A stretch of DNA of 64,000 nucleotides from Epiperipatus broadwayi. Taxonomy: Eukaryota; Onychophora; Udeonychophora; Euonychophora; Peripatidae. The stretch lies in assembly GCA_028023455.1 (NCBI GenBank), contig JAQFVV010012574.1, positions 481,501-545,500 on the forward strand. Direction: 5' to 3'. Shown one piece after another: positions 1 to 10,583 of this stretch (the first letter of the stretch is position 1; the number at the start of each line of letters is the position of its first letter). The notes under the pieces were generated by a model. The model was not told the DNA's origin. It did not search any database and was given only the letters and a program-made list of their open reading frames with translations. The position numbers were made by a program, and so were the translations under genes.

Positions 1-1536
1 AATACATATTGCATAGATATAATTATTTACTTTTATATATTCTGTAATTTATTTACTTTGCTCTTGTGGATGTTATAATAAGGAGAGTTAAAAGTTAGTT
101 ATGTAAGTAATTAGAATATTTTTGGTACGCTTAATAAACGAAAACACACGCGGTTAAATAAAATAGGCAAGAAAACTTAAGATAGAAACCTAACTAGCCA
201 TTGTCAACACGAATAGATACTACGTGAAGTAATCAGAGTGGGAAAGCATAATAATTAAAAAGCCGAACTATAAATATATGAATCGAAAGATAGACATAAT
301 ATTTAAGAGTGTGTTGTGTGTGCTAGAATAATAAAATAAGCGGGTATTTTACATTTATATTTACTAACTTTAAATAGTCTAGTTAAATAATTGGTTTATA
401 AACCTATCAAAAATATCAAGATACCGGTACTTATACAAAGAACAGGTATATTTTCTGGTTTAACTTTATTGTTACATTTTTATTTACCATTGTCAAACTC
501 ATTCCACTCACAATTTTGACACTAACCACCTCAGATAAATACAATAATGATTATTACTAATCATTTTCTAAACTAGATATTATCTCTAGCATAGATATAA
601 ACTTTAAACCTCAGTTAAAGATTAATATATCTGATTTTTTATTTTTTTTAAACATACATGTATATATCAATATATACACATATATGTGTATATAAATACA
701 TATATACATTTACATTTAGGCATAATTTGTAGTGCATGTAAAAATGCTTTTATCAAAAGTAGTTTTATTTGCTAAGTAGGGCAGAAAAACCAAAAACAAG
801 AATACATTCTATTATATTACACTGATGAAACTAATAATTAATAAAAAATAAAATTGACTTTACCATTGTTAACAAAATCTAAAGTAGGCATTAATATAGT
901 ATATAATGTGGAATTTATTATAAAATTTCAGTTTATAGTATGTACATATATGCGCACACACATATAAAACAAAGTCTTAAGTTTTATTAAAAGAATACTA
1001 AACGCATAACTTGCAGCATGACAATACTTTGCAATAATAAAAAACAGACTACAATATAATTAGGCCAAACATAGACAAATATTTTAACTAGAACGCAAAC
1101 AAAATGTTTAGTTTTTAATCATTATAATAATACTATTAAAAATAAATAAAAACTATTGATCATATGTGCACATACACGTGTGTATATATAATTTGAATTA
1201 TATATATTACTATATTTATATAAATTTTTTTAATAAAAGCCTTTTTGACAGTATTGTCAATCGTAACATGCTTTGTTCATTTTTCTTTCTTTTTTAATAT
1301 CGATCAAATGTATGTGTTAAAATATTTAACTTTGACCCTCTCTAAATTTTTATTGATAGATATCAATAAAATCAATGTCTTTAAAATAACATGCTCATTT
1401 TATTCTATATTATGTATATATGCGCGCACACACAAAACAATAATGTAATGATAGTATTAAACTTATTCAGTGTTTACAATAGTAGTAAAATTTAATTTAA
1501 AAAACTTCTTAAAAAAATAGAAAATAAAATTCTTAC
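1..1536 (-). other. ftz-f1: Intron of ftz-f1, downstream of the DNA-binding-domain exon
   Basis: This AT-rich stretch follows the receptor exon on the minus strand. It begins with a consensus 5' splice site: GT at 1536-1535, reading AG|GTAAGA across the junction. No further receptor exon (the conserved basic extension after the zinc fingers, or the ligand-binding domain) was found between here and the left edge, so the next exon must lie outside the window. There are only short AT/TG simple runs, for example around 660-710 and 940-970. Confidence 0.75.
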
Positions 1537-1837
1537 CTTCCAGTTTCATGCCAACCTCCAAACACTTTTGAAAGCGACAGTAGGGACATCTCTTCCGTTG
1601 ACTTTTGTCTATATGACAGCTGCGGTCTCCAACACATGTGTAAACTTTCTTATTTTGGACGGTACGTTTGAAAAAACCTTTACAACTTTCACAGGTGAGC
1701 AAACCATAGTGGTAACCCGACACTTTATCTCCACAGACCGGGCATAGTTCCTCAATTCCTTCCTTGGTATCGGGAGGATCTTGATAGTCCGCCATCAGGG
1801 CTGGAAATTGAAAATACGACTCAGTCATGGTGAGCAT
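1537..1837 (-). CDS. ftz-f1: FTZ-F1 / NR5A-type nuclear receptor, exon with both zinc fingers (partial gene)
   Basis: A DNA-binding orphan nuclear receptor; family members bind extended YCAAGGYCR half-sites as monomers in the nucleus and in arthropods act in segmentation and ecdysone-timed moulting. The exon encodes 100 residues plus one base. A short N-terminus (1-31) leads into zinc finger 1 (Cys 32, 35, 49, 52, with P-box CESCKG as in NR5A) and zinc finger 2 (Cys 68, 74, 84, 87), then [12 protein letters not shown]. The exon stops one base into the next codon at a perfect donor. That leftover G fits the Ala that normally follows GMKLE, so the splice preserves the family sequence. The ATG at 1837 is the first in this frame before the conserved part; a second at 1828 is possible. 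RSCHIDK in finger 2 is the arthropod FTZ-F1 form. It differs from the usual sequence at residue 70 (Gly where Ala is common) and 79 (Ser for Thr), both conservative. The hinge and ligand-binding domain lie off the left edge. The family call is very secure; whether this exon is the first coding exon of an isoform is inferred. Confidence 0.95.
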
Positions 1838-1885
1838 GGGTGCAAGCGGGTAAGCTTTGCGAGCCGCTGCTGAGCCTGCCAGCCT
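1838..1885 (-). other. 5' leader or upstream part of the ftz-f1 exon, with a possible splice acceptor
   Basis: The frame stays open upstream of the ATG at 1837. On the minus strand, AG at 1885-1884 follows a T/G-rich run (GTTTGTTGTTGTAG), so it could be a 3' splice site that would start the exon at 1883. The alternative is a transcribed 5' UTR with its promoter just upstream, as for isoform-specific FTZ-F1 starts. The sequence alone cannot decide. Confidence 0.4.
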
Positions 1886-2960
1886 ACAACAACAAACGTT
1901 TTCCCTATCCTGCCACTGGCAGCACTGACATACTTTCTACTTTACCAGATATGTAGTCACAGGTACAACGTTCGAGTTGAGCGCTTATGCAAATATCAGC
2001 GACCCTCAAGACCCTGTAGGTAATTTTTCAAATCACTTCAAGTGAAGCTTTAATTATTCGTTGCTTTTAGCAAAAACCACCAGTTTAATAGGTATTAGTC
2101 ATGCATTAGATTTTGAGTAAGAGAGTTAGTTATATTCTAACAGAGGCTCTACGCTTTTTTGTCCCCGTTTTGGTCAAAAAGTAGGTCATCATTACTTCAC
2201 AAATAGAAATACCCTCCCCTCATTCAACTTACACTAGCCAGCCAGGTAAACGAACCGATGCTTTACTACTGCCACTCTTAAAAATAAAGAATCTACCTCA
2301 CACTTTGCCGCTAATCGCACTCTATACAGATTCTACGTACTCATGAGTTTAAGTCAATCAACCTCTAAACATAAGAAATAAGAGAAAAAGTGAAAGAGAA
2401 CCTCTTAAGCTTTTCTTGGACAAAGGATAATAATTGCTACACAATCAACACTGGTTTTCAGTATAAAGTGTTTCCCTCCAAGTACCTGCATACGTTAAAG
2501 TCTCTTTTCATCTCCTTCTAGGTATCTTTCTCCCTGTGGGGGCTCCCCCTTTCATAATAAAATACTTAATACAATATAAGCATGACTTAAAGTTATTTCA
2601 TGGAGATTTCGGAGTTAAAATCAATAAGTCTGCTCAAAACGCACGACACAGAAACTTCTTAATTCGAGACTGTTTATGACTAAGATTGAAAATAATAAAT
2701 AATTTAATTATTTTACAAGAAATTTTCATTTATTCACTTGGCTTCTTTAAAGCCTAAATAAGTGTAATGCATCGTTTTCTTCCCCTCCAGCTCCACTCAG
2801 GAATTGCAATTTATTTATTTTTTAAACTCTATTAAGTAAGAATAAAATACTTCAAGAATTAAAATTATTTTTTATTATTATTTTAATCAGTAAAGTTCAG
2901 CAATAAACTGACCAGGACGTAATATTTAATACTAAACTGCCGCTAATTCAACATTACGTA
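1886..2960. other. Complex, less AT-rich 5' flank of the ftz-f1 exon
   Basis: No coding frame is recognisable. Up to about 2560 this stretch is visibly less AT-rich and less repetitive than most of the window. It contains short ordered motifs: the paired receptor half-sites at 2171-2188 and a 13-bp palindrome at 2033-2045. This fits retained regulatory DNA beside a developmental gene, but no individual function is shown. Confidence 0.35.
2171..2188 (+). promoter_or_regulatory. Candidate ROR/HR3-type nuclear receptor response element
   Basis: AAAGTAGGTCA at 2178-2188 matches the monomeric ROR/HR3 consensus WAWNTRGGTCA at every position. A second half-site, TGGTCA, lies at 2171-2176 in the same orientation, six bases away. 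It is about 335 bp upstream of the receptor start codon. In Drosophila and Bombyx, HR3 is a direct activator of FTZ-F1, so the location is suggestive. A motif this degenerate would occur about once or twice by chance in 64 kb of such DNA. Confidence 0.4.
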
Positions 2961-2963
2961 AGT

Positions 2964-2993
2964 TATAAAAGAGCGAAGCTCGAGTGTTCATTG
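2964..2993 (+). promoter_or_regulatory. Weak candidate TATA/initiator core promoter, divergent from ftz-f1
   Basis: TATAAAAG at 2964-2971 is followed 26 bp later by an initiator-like TCATTG with A at 2990. AGACG at 3013-3017 resembles a downstream promoter element but is about four bases too close. The surrounding 80 bp are less AT-rich than the flanks. No gene with an ATG start or a known family follows on the plus strand, so at best this would drive a non-coding or antisense transcript. Confidence 0.2.
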
Positions 2994-2996
2994 ATT

Positions 2997-5640
2997 GCGA
3001 TATTAGGGACAAAGACGACCACTAGCTTCCATAAAGAATCGGCGATGATAAACAAAACCAAAGGAAAGACAGACTCTAACAACTACATTTTATATATTTC
3101 CTCAAATATTTTAAGATTTAATTTTAACATCCATCTCAACCACTTTCACTTTTATTCGAACAAGTTTTTTTCACCCCGCCTCTTTTCCACTTTAGAAAAA
3201 AAGAGTGGTTGAAATAACAAATAAAGTTTATCAATTGATAAAAGAAAAAACCTCACGTGATCAATCATGTGATTAAAAAACCTTAACCAATAAATGGAGC
3301 AATTACACACGCAATTAATAAAATACAACATTTTAAATATAAAATAAAACTAGCAATTTTTTAACAAAAATAGAAGTTAAATATTTTTAAAACATCTTAA
3401 AAATTAATAAAGAAAATAATAATAGAGAATTTTTTTTTATTAAAATATTTTATTAAATAATAATTATATTTGTACAAAGTATATATATATGATCAGATTA
3501 ATAAAAAGAACCAAAATTTCAATATAGTATCATATGCATTAAAAAAAAAAAACGGATTCTGAGACAATTTAAAGTTTTGAAAAATTTATCCTCGGGGTCC
3601 TGGAAAACCAACTTTAGAAGAAAATAGACTGTTTTTAAATATAAATAATTAATGGAGTAATTTCTTGATAATAACATATGCATATATATACACAGAGATG
3701 TGTGATAGAGGTTAAAAAGAGGGTAAGCATTTTTTTTTCTTTTGTAATTAATTATATATTTATTTATATAATATTAGTCAATCTTTCTTGTTTTACGCAA
3801 TTTTTGGTTACTTTACCAACATTTCCTTGTAATTGATTATTAAACAAAATGGTTGATAAAAAAAACTTTTATATTGACATTAAAACTAATTTTAATAGGC
3901 GCTCTTATTCAATAACACTTCCGGCAGGATATTTAATTCTATTCTGTGCAGAAAAGAATCTGTCTTCACATGCACTGGTAATAGATAGAGTTAGGATTGT
4001 GGAAAAATGAAATTTAAATCTGGAGAATTTATATATTCAAAAAGTTTATTGATAAATCTTAGTTTTTTAAATCATCTAAATGTATAAATATCTATTAATT
4101 CATTTATTAATATTAAAAAATCAAAATATGTACTTTAAACTAGCTTTAAATTAATATAAGCATCTTTAGGAAATTTTGTGCAATACGTTTATGCAATTTT
4201 TTTAAAATTAATTCAAGAACAAGTAAATATGATAAATATTCAAACTATTCATCTATTTGTATAACAATATTATTTAAAATTTCAACAAAAGTTTCCTATA
4301 AGTGCTTTTATGGATCAATCATATATTCAAGTTTAAGATCTTTTTTGATTTAATCAGTAAATTTCAAACTGATAATAATCTAACAAGTATTCGTTATTGT
4401 TTGTTTTTTTAACTTTTCTGTTTTTGATAAAAAGTATTTAATATCATTACTTTTTATAACTGGTAATATACCTTTGTTTCTTCATCTGTCAATATTGTGT
4501 GCATTGATCACTGCGACATTAACCGAAAAATTAAAGAGGCATGGAATATCTCAGGTTACAAAAACTCTATCAATAGAAAAAAATCCTGCATGCCCCTCTA
4601 TAAGAGATGTCCTATATTAAAAAATTAATTTTCATACTTAAATTTCATGTAAATTAGCTTTTCTCTATATACTCTTCATATATCTATTATTACATTTTAG
4701 TCTGAGTTTAAACTTATAATTTTATAATTACTTTTTATTTTATAAAATAAGGTATAGAACATTAGTCAAGAAAAAAAATTCAGAAAAATAGATGAAAGAA
4801 AATAATAATTGATATCATTTAGATATGACAAATAATCACAATTTTTCAACTAGTAGACATTTTCTTTGTCGTCGTCCCCCCCCCCCATCCATAATTTGAG
4901 TTATCATTCTACATTTGATTTTGATCACAAACCATAATTATATATTTGAATTTAATAAATTGTACTTGATTTGTTAGACACATAAGTTTACAAACAAAAA
5001 ATATTTTAATAAATCATAGCTGAACTTTGAAAATATAGAAAAAAATAATAATAAAGAAAAATGCATAAGACCAATAACTTTTCTCTTATTGGATGTTTAT
5101 TGCAAAGCTGGAAAAAATAATAATAATGAAATTTTTGTTGAAATATATATATATATATAGTTTGAGTGCTTAACAATTATAAATCAATAAAATAATTGAA
5201 ACAAAATGTAAAATAAAATTACAAATAATTTTTTTCTCCCAACTATCTTATTAAATTTAGTTGAAAAATTTTTATATATTGGTTTTAACAAATATCAAAG
5301 AATCTATTAATCAAACTCATTGCTAGCTTGTTTGTTACACTTTGTCTGTTGAATACTAACTTCTTAAGACTTTTTTAAACTGATAAATCAATGTATATAT
5401 TTAATTCCAATGTCTATAGTCAAATGAATCCAAAACTGGTAAAGTAGTGCTATAGGAAGCTGCAGAATAGTGAAGGAAAACCAAAGGCACATCAATACCA
5501 TTTCCAACCAAAGGGTTTTTATTAGGAGATTGATTTTATGTATATATGTCACATGTAACATATCACATAATCACTTTTTCCTAAAATAACGTAAAGAAAA
5601 AAATAATAATTGAATAGTTATGAATGATTCTATAAAGTAC
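2997..5640. other. AT-rich intergenic DNA, no gene seen
   Basis: Nothing recognisable as a gene, RNA or element. Simple-sequence features are an 11-base C run at 4876-4886, striking in such AT-rich DNA, and an (AT)n run at 5143-5158. Confidence 0.5.
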
Positions 5641-6197
5641 AAGGTTGATGGTTATCATTACCATTACAACTATTATTAATACACTGCAGAATGAAGGTTT
5701 TTTCCAAGTTTAATTTAGTTATCTTTATCAATAAATCTCTCTTCTTTACACCATGCTAGCAAACTTTCTTGTTTGATCCATCAACCTCATATATGACTTC
5801 AAGGAGCATTTATTATCTATCATTCTTTTAGCATTATATTTAGCTCAACTCTACTTTACTCTCTTAATTATTTAATGATGTCAATAATGTCATTGTTTTC
5901 TTACCCAAATATTTCATTTTCAGTCTTTTATTATAGCTCTTGACATATATCCCTCCATATTTCATTCAGTAATCTGAAGTTTTGGTATTACTCTTCTGTT
6001 AAGTATCCATCTTAGATCCATGTATAAGAATTGGTAAAGCATAACAATTAAAATCCTTTCATTATTTTTTTAACATTAAGTTATTTCTACCAAAAGCATT
6101 TGATTCTAGTGTAATTCTATGAATATTTTTATCTATCATGTCTTCCTTTGGATTAAAAATCTGACTAAGGCATTTATTCTTAACTTCTTTCTAGTAT

Positions 6198-6554
6198 TAA
6201 AACAGGCAAAACTCTCCATTCAGTAGTACTACTTAGTACAAGCCAGAGCAATCACTGGATACCAGAAGTGTTGTGCATAAAATGAGGAGCCTTGGATCTC
6301 AGATCACTGCACCTAGATTTTAGGATCATTTTAGGATTCTAAAATCTAGGTGCAGTGCTCTCAGATCCAAGGCACCTCAATGATGAAGGCCAGAATCCAA
6401 AAACTAGTCTAGGCACTAGATAGGGATTTTATGCACAAACCTTCTGGAATCCATTGATTACTCTGGCTTGCACTGAGTGGTACTACTGTATGAAGAGTTT
6501 TGCCTGTTTTAATAACAGTTATGAGCAAGCATAAGAAATGGTGATCATGTGATG
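6198..6554. mobile_element. Foldback element copy 1 with 13-bp target site duplication
   Basis: Flanked by a perfect 13-bp direct repeat TTCTTTCTAGTAT (6185-6197 and 6555-6567). Outer inverted arms lie at 6198-6283 and 6426-6511, an inner hairpin at 6284-6378, an asymmetric core at about 6379-6425 and a unique tail at 6512-6554. No coding capacity. Removing it restores the RTE sequence it entered. The long target duplication of 12-13 bp and one-sided tail look more like LINE-machinery retroposition than cut-and-paste transposition. I do not recognise the family. Confidence 0.8.
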
Positions 6555-6844
6555 TTCTTTCTAGTATGTGTTTATCAATCATTATTTTTTTATTCTGAGA
6601 AAAACCATTGAGCATTACTTTAGCTTTTTTCCACTTGTCATTGGACCTGCTTTCTTACTTTTACTAACAACTCTTGCAATGGTGTCTGAAATTATAAGAA
6701 TTATTACAAAAACAACCACATTACCTACAATACTAGATAATTTAACTAAGATTCTATATTTGTACTTATTTAGCTTTTTATTTTAATCTATAAAATATTT
6801 ATTATAAAGTTGATCTAAAAAAATTTAGAGATATAAAAACATTA

Positions 6845-6920
6845 TGTTATGTATCAAAGTGGTTTAGTGCAATAATAGCATGATAGTCACTGAAGCTCAA
6901 ATTCTATAGTTTTGCTCACT
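6845..6920 (+). repeat. Possible tRNA-SINE fragment
   Basis: The stretch around 6857 (GTGGTTTAGTGCAATAATAG) resembles the better preserved tRNA-like head at 57299-57372 (GTGGTTTAATGCAGTAGCAG). It sits within the region occupied by the first RTE copy and may be another nested insertion. Too decayed to show promoter boxes. Confidence 0.3.
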
Positions 6921-7963
6921 TCACTTCTAATGCTTGAGCTTATGAACTTCTGATTAATAAAACTGATCATTTTTTTAATCTGTCATACACTCAATGTTAA
7001 TCTAATTATTGATGCTGCATTTTATTAAATATTTTTTAGAATATAACAAATTTTAGGGTCTATATCTTGATAGTCCAAAGATTTAATTACTGTAAACATT
7101 TTATAAATCTACATATCTAAGGCATAATGGCAGCACTTACTCAGTGTTCCTCTTTTAATTAAACTTAATGTTTGAATTTGAGTTAAATTCACTTTTAAAT
7201 GTTTACTGAACATGAGCTATAATTATCATAATAAAATATTACATAGAACTGATCTATAATTTCTAATGTCTTTTTTATTATTTTTCATAAATGTTAATAT
7301 TACTCCTGCATTTTCACTAGACATTTGATATAAAGTTTTGCCAACAATTTTTCTGTTTCTTTATTTCTCTTTTTAAGATGTTGATTATATTCCTATTAGT
7401 CCTTGAAGTCCCTTTTTCATGCATTTAATTGTATATCTAATCTTTCAAATATTTAAAATGCTATGTTAGTTTATTCATCATTACTATAAATTTCTTTCAC
7501 ATAATTTGTAATGACATTCTTCTTTTTAGCTATAATTCTATTCTTCTTATTGCTGAAATAACTTTCTTCCAATATGAAATGTTTTATACTTTTGATACGT
7601 TCCTTCTAATATCATCGAGATAATTTTTAAACTTTTAACATTTTTATTCTCTTTTTATCTTTCATTGCCATTTTACAAATATATTTTTTCATATCTTTAC
7701 TCTTTTTTTGTATCATTTTACTGAATTCCAGATTGTCAATTCTTAATGGATTATTTTTAAAGATGTTCATATTACTTCTTTGTATATAAATATAATTAAG
7801 CTTTGATACTCTGATATTCTAAATATTTATGTAAAAAATAATAAAACAAAGTTTAAATATAAAATTTGATAAGATTTATTGTACCAATTATATTTTCAAA
7901 CACTCTCATGTTATATTCATTGTTAGTCTATTAAAAACATTAATTTTTTGCAGATTTGAATAC

Positions 7964-9043
7964 TATTAGATTTTTGGTTTATTACATATTCATTTTATGT
8001 AATGAACCATGCCTCCTTTATTTTACATTTGCAATCTTTTCCCTTCTCACACACAGTCTTGATCATCATCCAGAGCACAACCATGATGAATCAACAGCCT
8101 TAGACCCAATGTCATACTTCTTATACATTGATGAATGCCAAGTCTACCCTAGTTCCAAAATCTACTCTGAACTTACTACAACACACATGGACAGTCTCTC
8201 TGGCTGCACTCTGCTGCACATATCACACTGTGCCAATCCTATGCTAAAATCTCATCCCCTGTGTTGTTTGTAATCTTGCTTAAGTGCATTGAATTTGACA
8301 TCAAACTTTTCCAAGAATATTTGCCTACATGTGATAAATATGGCAGAGCAATCCAACTCTCATTACTTCTGCAATAGACTGTTTCATCAATGATTCTGTC
8401 CTTAAATTTCTCTCTATATATTTATATATGTACGTTCTATAATAACCAGCTTTTTGAATTGAATAGACAGAAAATTCTCAACATATATGTAGTTGACTTG
8501 ATAAAAGCAGGCTATTACAAAAAATCATACATAAATGGTATGGAGAAATTCAGAGCTGGGATAGTTTATGAAACAATCTATCATAGAAGGGGGGGGTTGG
8601 ATTGCTCTGTTATATTTTTTTATGTGCAGGTAATGAGGTAGCACCAGTGTGCTTGAATGGATATGATATTGGATTTGAGGCTTCCATAGATTTAGGAAAA
8701 CTTATTAACAACACAGCAGATAAGATTTTAATGTTGGACTGGCCAGTATTGTCTGTGCTATAGACTGCACTCTAAACAACTGCTCATGTGTGCTGAGGTG
8801 AGACCAGGGAGGGTCTTGAAGTTGGGATGGCTCAGAATTTATTGGTGTATAAGGGATGTGGCCACTGGGTCTAAAACTATTGATTTTCCTTTCATGGATG
8901 TGTGGGGAGAGGAGCAAAGCCATGGTTGTGGTCCAGGTGTTGTCAAGATTGTGTGCAAAAAGGGAAACAATCACAAATGTAAAATAAAAAAGGCATGGTT
9001 TATTACACAAAATAAATATGAATATGTAATGACCAAAAAATCA
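7964..9043. repeat. Long inverted repeat, two arms of about 430-480 bp
   Basis: Left arm about 7964-8390 and right arm about 8567-9043 are reverse complements with many substitutions and indels (roughly three quarters identical by eye), separated by about 176 bp. Matching landmarks include the GGTTTATTAC outer ends, a TTTAGACCCA block and CAGAGCAATCCAA at the inner ends. Each arm carries an open frame of about 100 codons on opposite strands. The two peptides resemble each other at the ends but shift frame against each other inside, so they are not evidence of a gene. The interior of the right arm is GC-richer than the surroundings. It could be two head-to-head copies of one unclassified repeat or a large foldback element. 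Confidence 0.75.
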
Positions 9044-9139
9044 AACACTTTCAAATCAGCAAAAAAAAATAATGTTCTTAACAGACTAACTGTGAATATG
9101 ATGCATTTTATATTTAAACTCTGTTTTAGTATTTTTTAC

Positions 9140-9142
<3 letters not shown>

Positions 9143-9229
<87 letters not shown>
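9143..9229. repeat. (TA)n microsatellite with CA interruptions
   Basis: About 87 bp of alternating T and A broken twice by a single C. Its six-frame translation gives a long Tyr-Ile run that has no meaning. Confidence 0.95.
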
Positions 9230-9232
<3 letters not shown>

Positions 9233-9434
9233 CTTGTCTCAGTTGAAAATTGTTATTATGATTCAGTAAATTCTATTAATATTATCTATAAGTGTAACAT
9301 TAGTCAAAGCCAGTTTTTCTAAGCTGAAAATTTTAAAAAATGATTTGGACAACATTTCAAGAACAATTAAATGATCTAGCAAGAATTTATTAATTAATAC
9401 AATATGCTTCAATGTATAAAGGCAAAATTAGTAA

Positions 9435-9857
9435 ATTCGAAATCTTACTATTGGCTAAGTGCTTTCAGAGCCTATTTACTCCATATTCATAGCCTTAATA
9501 TGTATTAAACTCACTGTATTCAAATTTATGCAAAACAACTCAGAACATCCATTTTTTTGAAATTGCGAAATGTATCTTTTCTATTTATAGCATGTTTATT
9601 AAAAACATACACATAATGCATAAAAATGAAAGAGAATTTAATAAAATAACTAGAAGAATAAAAAACATGCTATAAATAGAAAAGATACATTTCGCAATTT
9701 CAAAAAAATGGATGTTCTGAGTTATTTTGCTTTGCATAAATTTGCATACAATGAGTTTAATACATATTAAGGCTATGAATATGGAGTAAACAGGCTCTGA
9801 AAGCACTTATCCAATAGTAAGATTTTGAATTAATAAAATAACTAGAAGAATAAAAAA
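9435..9857. repeat. Young inverted duplication framed by 27-bp direct repeats
   Basis: The segment 9435-9597 recurs in reverse complement at 9666-9830 with only a handful of substitutions and one short indel. A perfect 27-bp direct repeat (9639-9665 and 9831-9857) brackets the right arm. The left arm thus looks like the source and the right arm an inverted copy inserted with duplication of 27 bp, as in fold-back template switching or an aberrant retroposition. No coding content. Confidence 0.85.
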
Positions 9858-10583
9858 GATATTTATTTTTATTTAATTCATTTTTCTTATTATTATCTAT
9901 TGCTTACTTTAATAGATCATTTTAAATAGGAGGTGTCAATAAAGAAGAAGTTAGTGTTCAACAAGCTTGTCAATTGTTGAATCATGAGAGTTTTAGTAGA
10001 CTTCCATTAGACTTTTAATCTTTAGCATATGAGAAATAGAATCTTCATGAATCTTGAGAAGAATTTAATTTGATCTGGATTTAAACTCCAGTTAGAAACT
10101 AGTGAGGTAAATGTATTATGTCTGTACCCTTCTAAATATTTTTTTAAAATACTCAATTTTTAAGACTTGCTTCAGATTACAAATTAATCACCCAGTCCTG
10201 CCTATCTTGTTGCTTTTACAGATGGAAATCTTTTAACTTCTTTATCCAGTTCATTAATACACTTTGTAGAACTACTGAAGAGAAATGCTAAAGCATTTGT
10301 TGTTTTAACGAAAATTTTACATTCTTTGATTTGTGATTTTTTGAGAGCATGAAACAAAATAAGATTTAATCTATGAATACAGAAATAAACAAAATGAGCT
10401 TTTAAACACTGCTGTTTTATCTTTTCTTGAAGTCCTGATAAATTATTAGACACTGCAGCTACATCATCATACGGTTGTGAAATTATCTCTTTTTATAATC
10501 ACAATTTTTTAAAAGTTGAGATACATATTTAGCCAAAACAGGTGTTCTCTCATAACTAATATCAATAAATTCTAAAAATTGTT

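Larger units (their letters stand above)
5641..7760 (-). pseudogene. RTE-like LINE, decayed copy 1, interrupted by a foldback element
   Basis: Aligned by eye to the better copies at 14.6-17.0 kb and 57.7-60.6 kb, this is the same non-LTR retrotransposon (APE endonuclease plus reverse transcriptase) in minus orientation. The 3' tail is near 5641, RT C-terminal sequence runs to 6197 and resumes at 6568, and RT and linker parts continue at about 7010-7380 and 7480-7760. No long frame survives. At 6185-6567 the RTE sequence is split by a 357-bp insertion with a 13-bp duplication, and removing it rejoins the RTE cleanly. A tRNA-SINE-like scrap lies at about 6845-6920. This is the oldest-looking of the long copies. 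Confidence 0.75.

Noticed and set aside
2033-2045. Palindrome TCACTTCAAGTGA containing an NK2/Tinman-like TCAAGTG
   Set aside because: Short, common motif; a single copy with no supporting context.
2991-3212. 73-codon plus-strand frame after the TATA candidate
   Set aside because: It begins at TTG rather than ATG and has no family motif; its composition follows AT-rich DNA.
7956-8273. 105-codon open frame, with a similar peptide from the opposite arm at 9010-8705
   Set aside because: Similarity of the two peptides follows from the DNA inverted repeat; they lose alignment through frameshifts, so there is no sign of protein-level selection.
8786-9322. Longest plus-strand frame in the 8-9 kb region, 178 codons
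   Set aside because: Half of it is the Tyr-Ile translation of a (TA)n microsatellite and the rest is the antisense of an inverted-repeat arm.
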